From JAZDEU01 sp043808545 (GTDB lineage Bacteria > Patescibacteriota > Patescibacteriia > JAZDEU01), in contig JAZDEU010000050.1 in NCBI GenBank assembly GCA_043808545.1, positions 1 through 7,341 on the forward strand: a DNA stretch of 7,341 nt, read 5' to 3'. The translations under genes and the position numbers were made by a program. Within the stretch, counting starts at the first letter, position 1. Every line of letters begins with the position of its first letter. This document shows positions 6,663 to 7,341 of the stretch, one piece after another. Below the pieces are notes generated by a model. The model did no database searches, was not told where the DNA came from, and saw nothing but the letters and a program-made list of their open reading frames with translations.

Positions 6663-6813
6663 ACCACCTGAACGGCAGTAGCCGATGATGAAGTTTTGGT
6701 TGTGCGGATATGATACATACAAAAGGCAAATTTATACCTTTAGTATGACAAAAATATATTTTTTTGACAAATTTTATTATATTTTAGCCAAAATATTTTT
6801 TTAAAAATTTTCC

Positions 6814-6827
6814 TTGCTCAAGTCAGG
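6814..6827 (-). repeat. Right terminal inverted repeat of the IS
   Basis: TTGCTCAAGTCAGG is the exact reverse complement of the left end at 5033-5046. It lies about 95 bp upstream of the original transposase start. Confidence 0.9.
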
Positions 6828-6849
6828 AAGATAATAACTTGAAATTCCT
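6828..6849 (+). repeat. Right target-site duplication of the insertion sequence
   Basis: This is the second copy of the 22-bp sequence found at 5011-5032, with one substitution (A6842 for C5025). It directly abuts the right inverted repeat. Confidence 0.85.
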
Positions 6850-6873
6850 AGCGAAAATCGTCAATTTCATAAG

Positions 6874-6922
6874 AATAAAAAAATCCGCAGATGCGATACT
6901 TGGCGTATGACTTTGCGGATTT
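6874..6922 (-). terminator. Intrinsic terminator of the carbonic-anhydrase-like gene
   Basis: On the minus strand AAATCCGCA (6922-6914) pairs perfectly with TGCGGATTT (6889-6881). Inner pairing ATACGC/GCGAT is possible with a wobble. A run of seven U follows. It starts 8 bp after the stop codon at 6931. Confidence 0.85.
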
Positions 6923-6930
6923 GGTAAAAA

Positions 6931-7341
6931 TTATACACTAACCTTTTTTATAACAAAAACATCTTTTGTATCCGGTTCAAGCTCAGCAAAATATAATTCA
7001 ACTTTTACCTGCGAAAAATTTTTTAAAATAATTTCCCGCGACTCTTTTAAGTCAGTGTAATGCTGATCTAATTCCTCTTTTCGCGATGAAAAATTATTTC
7101 CATAAGCGCCGCAGGTTTCATGGTTTAAAAGAAATACGCTTTCCACTTGATGCAGTTCAGCTGAAACTCTTGTATCGCGCAAAACTGAATGATGGTGGTC
7201 ATTGCCTATTAAATCCTTAACGCCTCCCGCGCGAGTAATCAGATCGCAATCAATACCTAAATTTTTAATAAATTCGGCTACATAATTGCGTCCGTCTTTT
7301 CTCTGATGAAGGCGGAAATCTTGGCATGTTATTAAACATGC
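6931..7341 (-). CDS. Beta-carbonic-anhydrase-like protein, 5' end beyond the window
   Basis: The frame is open from the right edge to TAA 6933-6931, 136 visible residues. It begins with LITCQDFRLHQRKDGRN, whose CxDxR pattern (C6, D8, R10) matches the first zinc ligand and Asp/Arg dyad of beta carbonic anhydrases. LITRAGG (about 36-42) follows. NHETCGAYG (H74, C77) supplies the HxxC ligands. Known beta enzymes hydrate CO2 with zinc held by Cys, His and Cys. The segment between R10 and H74 and the C-terminal part are short and diverged, with an unusual DHHHSVLRDTR before the HxxC. A related zinc protein without this activity is possible. Only a short N-terminal stretch is probably missing. A TTG at 7182 could be mistaken for the start, but the CxDxR motif lies upstream of it. 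Confidence 0.8.
   Translation of the reverse strand, partial: ACLITCQDFRLHQRKDGRNYVAEFIKNLGIDCDLITRAGGVKDLIGNDHHHSVLRDTRVSAELHQVESVFLLNHETCGAYGNNFSSRKEELDQHYTDLKESREIILKNFSQVKVELYFAELEPDTKDVFVIKKVSV

Larger units (their letters stand above)
5048..6718 (-). pseudogene. IS1634-family DDE transposase, disrupted
   Basis: The gene originally ran from ATG 6718 (MYHIRTTKTSSSATAVQVVK) to TAA 5048, about 499 codons without the insert, normal for the family. It is broken twice. A MITE follows codon 20 and brings an immediate TAG (6658-6656). A second in-frame TAG at 6397-6395 follows KKTAAL, where a Trp codon (TGG to TAG) is a likely ancestor. The remaining 417-codon frame from ATG 6301 keeps the catalytic core: D98 (FYDVTTL), D177 (VVADAAM) and E324 (WHVEQAFR). 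It also keeps the Y-(2)-x-(3)-E-(6)-K signature at Y317/E324/K331, with Leu in place of the usual Arg. The N-terminal region is lost, so activity is unlikely unless an internal start gives a functional fragment. A possible promoter, TTGTCA-N17-CATACT (6770-6742), precedes the original start. Confidence 0.88.
5033..6827 (-). mobile_element. IS1634-type insertion sequence carrying a nested MITE
   Basis: The element is 1795 bp, about 1.62 kb without the nested insert and its duplicated target. Its ends CCTGACTTGAGCAA (5033-5046) and TTGCTCAAGTCAGG (6814-6827) are perfect 14-bp inverted repeats. Just outside lies a 22-bp direct repeat with one mismatch. The single gene encodes an IS4-superfamily DDE transposase and stops two bases inside the left repeat. 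IS1634 relatives are known for long target duplications of variable length, which fits the 22 bp. The element landed between galE and the carbonic-anhydrase-like gene, downstream of that gene's terminator, and disrupts neither. The broken transposase and the mismatch in the duplication suggest an old, now non-autonomous copy. Confidence 0.9.

Noticed and set aside
6453..6671. Plus-strand 72-codon ORF containing VLSTDPSATLGMT
   Set aside because: It runs through the MITE and the antisense of the transposase. The DPSATLGMT-type peptide comes from the CCCTCGGCTACGCTCGGGATGAC repeat motif and is a usual spurious prediction.
1..7341. CRISPR array, tRNA, riboswitch or defence-system cluster
   Set aside because: I found no regularly spaced repeats, cloverleaf or conserved riboswitch core, and no group of neighbouring genes forming a recognisable defence system.

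Overview
This is an AT-rich bacterial fragment. The compact genes, near absence of Shine-Dalgarno sequences, standard genetic code (TAA stops, no in-frame TGA) and mix of gene families suggest an uncultivated lineage of the Patescibacteria/CPR type. That assignment is inference from style and gene content; the window has no rRNA or other marker gene.

Layout from left to right. Positions 1-68 may hold the first codons of a minus-strand gene running off the edge. Positions 111-425 carry a plus-strand open frame for a small CxxC protein with no visible start codon. A bidirectional terminator (456-490) separates it from a convergent AAA_14/DUF4143 ATPase (491-1915, minus), which has a textbook sigma70 promoter at 1959-1987. 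About 410 bp without a recognisable gene follow. Next comes a LivJ-like lipoprotein substrate-binding protein (2404-3558, plus) with no transporter partners beside it. Behind it are a perfect 15-bp-arm palindrome (3569-3602), a 35-codon ORF with a strong ribosome binding site (3636-3743) and two hairpins, the second a good terminator. The minus strand then carries a UDP-glucose 4-epimerase, galE (3844-4875, or 4926 with the longer start), with an extended -10 promoter that helps to fix its start.

Between galE and the last gene sits a mobile element, 5033-6827. It is an IS1634-type (IS4 superfamily) insertion sequence with 14-bp perfect terminal inverted repeats and a 22-bp target duplication (21/22 identical). 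Its transposase gene is broken twice. A roughly 165-bp palindromic MITE-like element (6492-6656), flanked by 6-bp TATTTA repeats, sits after codon 20, and an in-frame TAG lies further downstream. Removing the MITE and one TATTTA copy rejoins the transposase N-terminus in frame. The window ends with most of a beta-carbonic-anhydrase-like gene (6931-7341, minus, running off the edge) and its terminator.

The genes do not form one pathway. Each main gene appears to be its own transcription unit: amino-acid-type ligand capture (binding protein), nucleotide-sugar interconversion (GalE), a CA-like zinc protein and a DUF4143 ATPase of unknown cellular role. I see no convincing new multi-gene system. 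The best observations are the nested mobile elements, the palindrome and small ORF behind the orphan binding protein, and the start-less CxxC frame.
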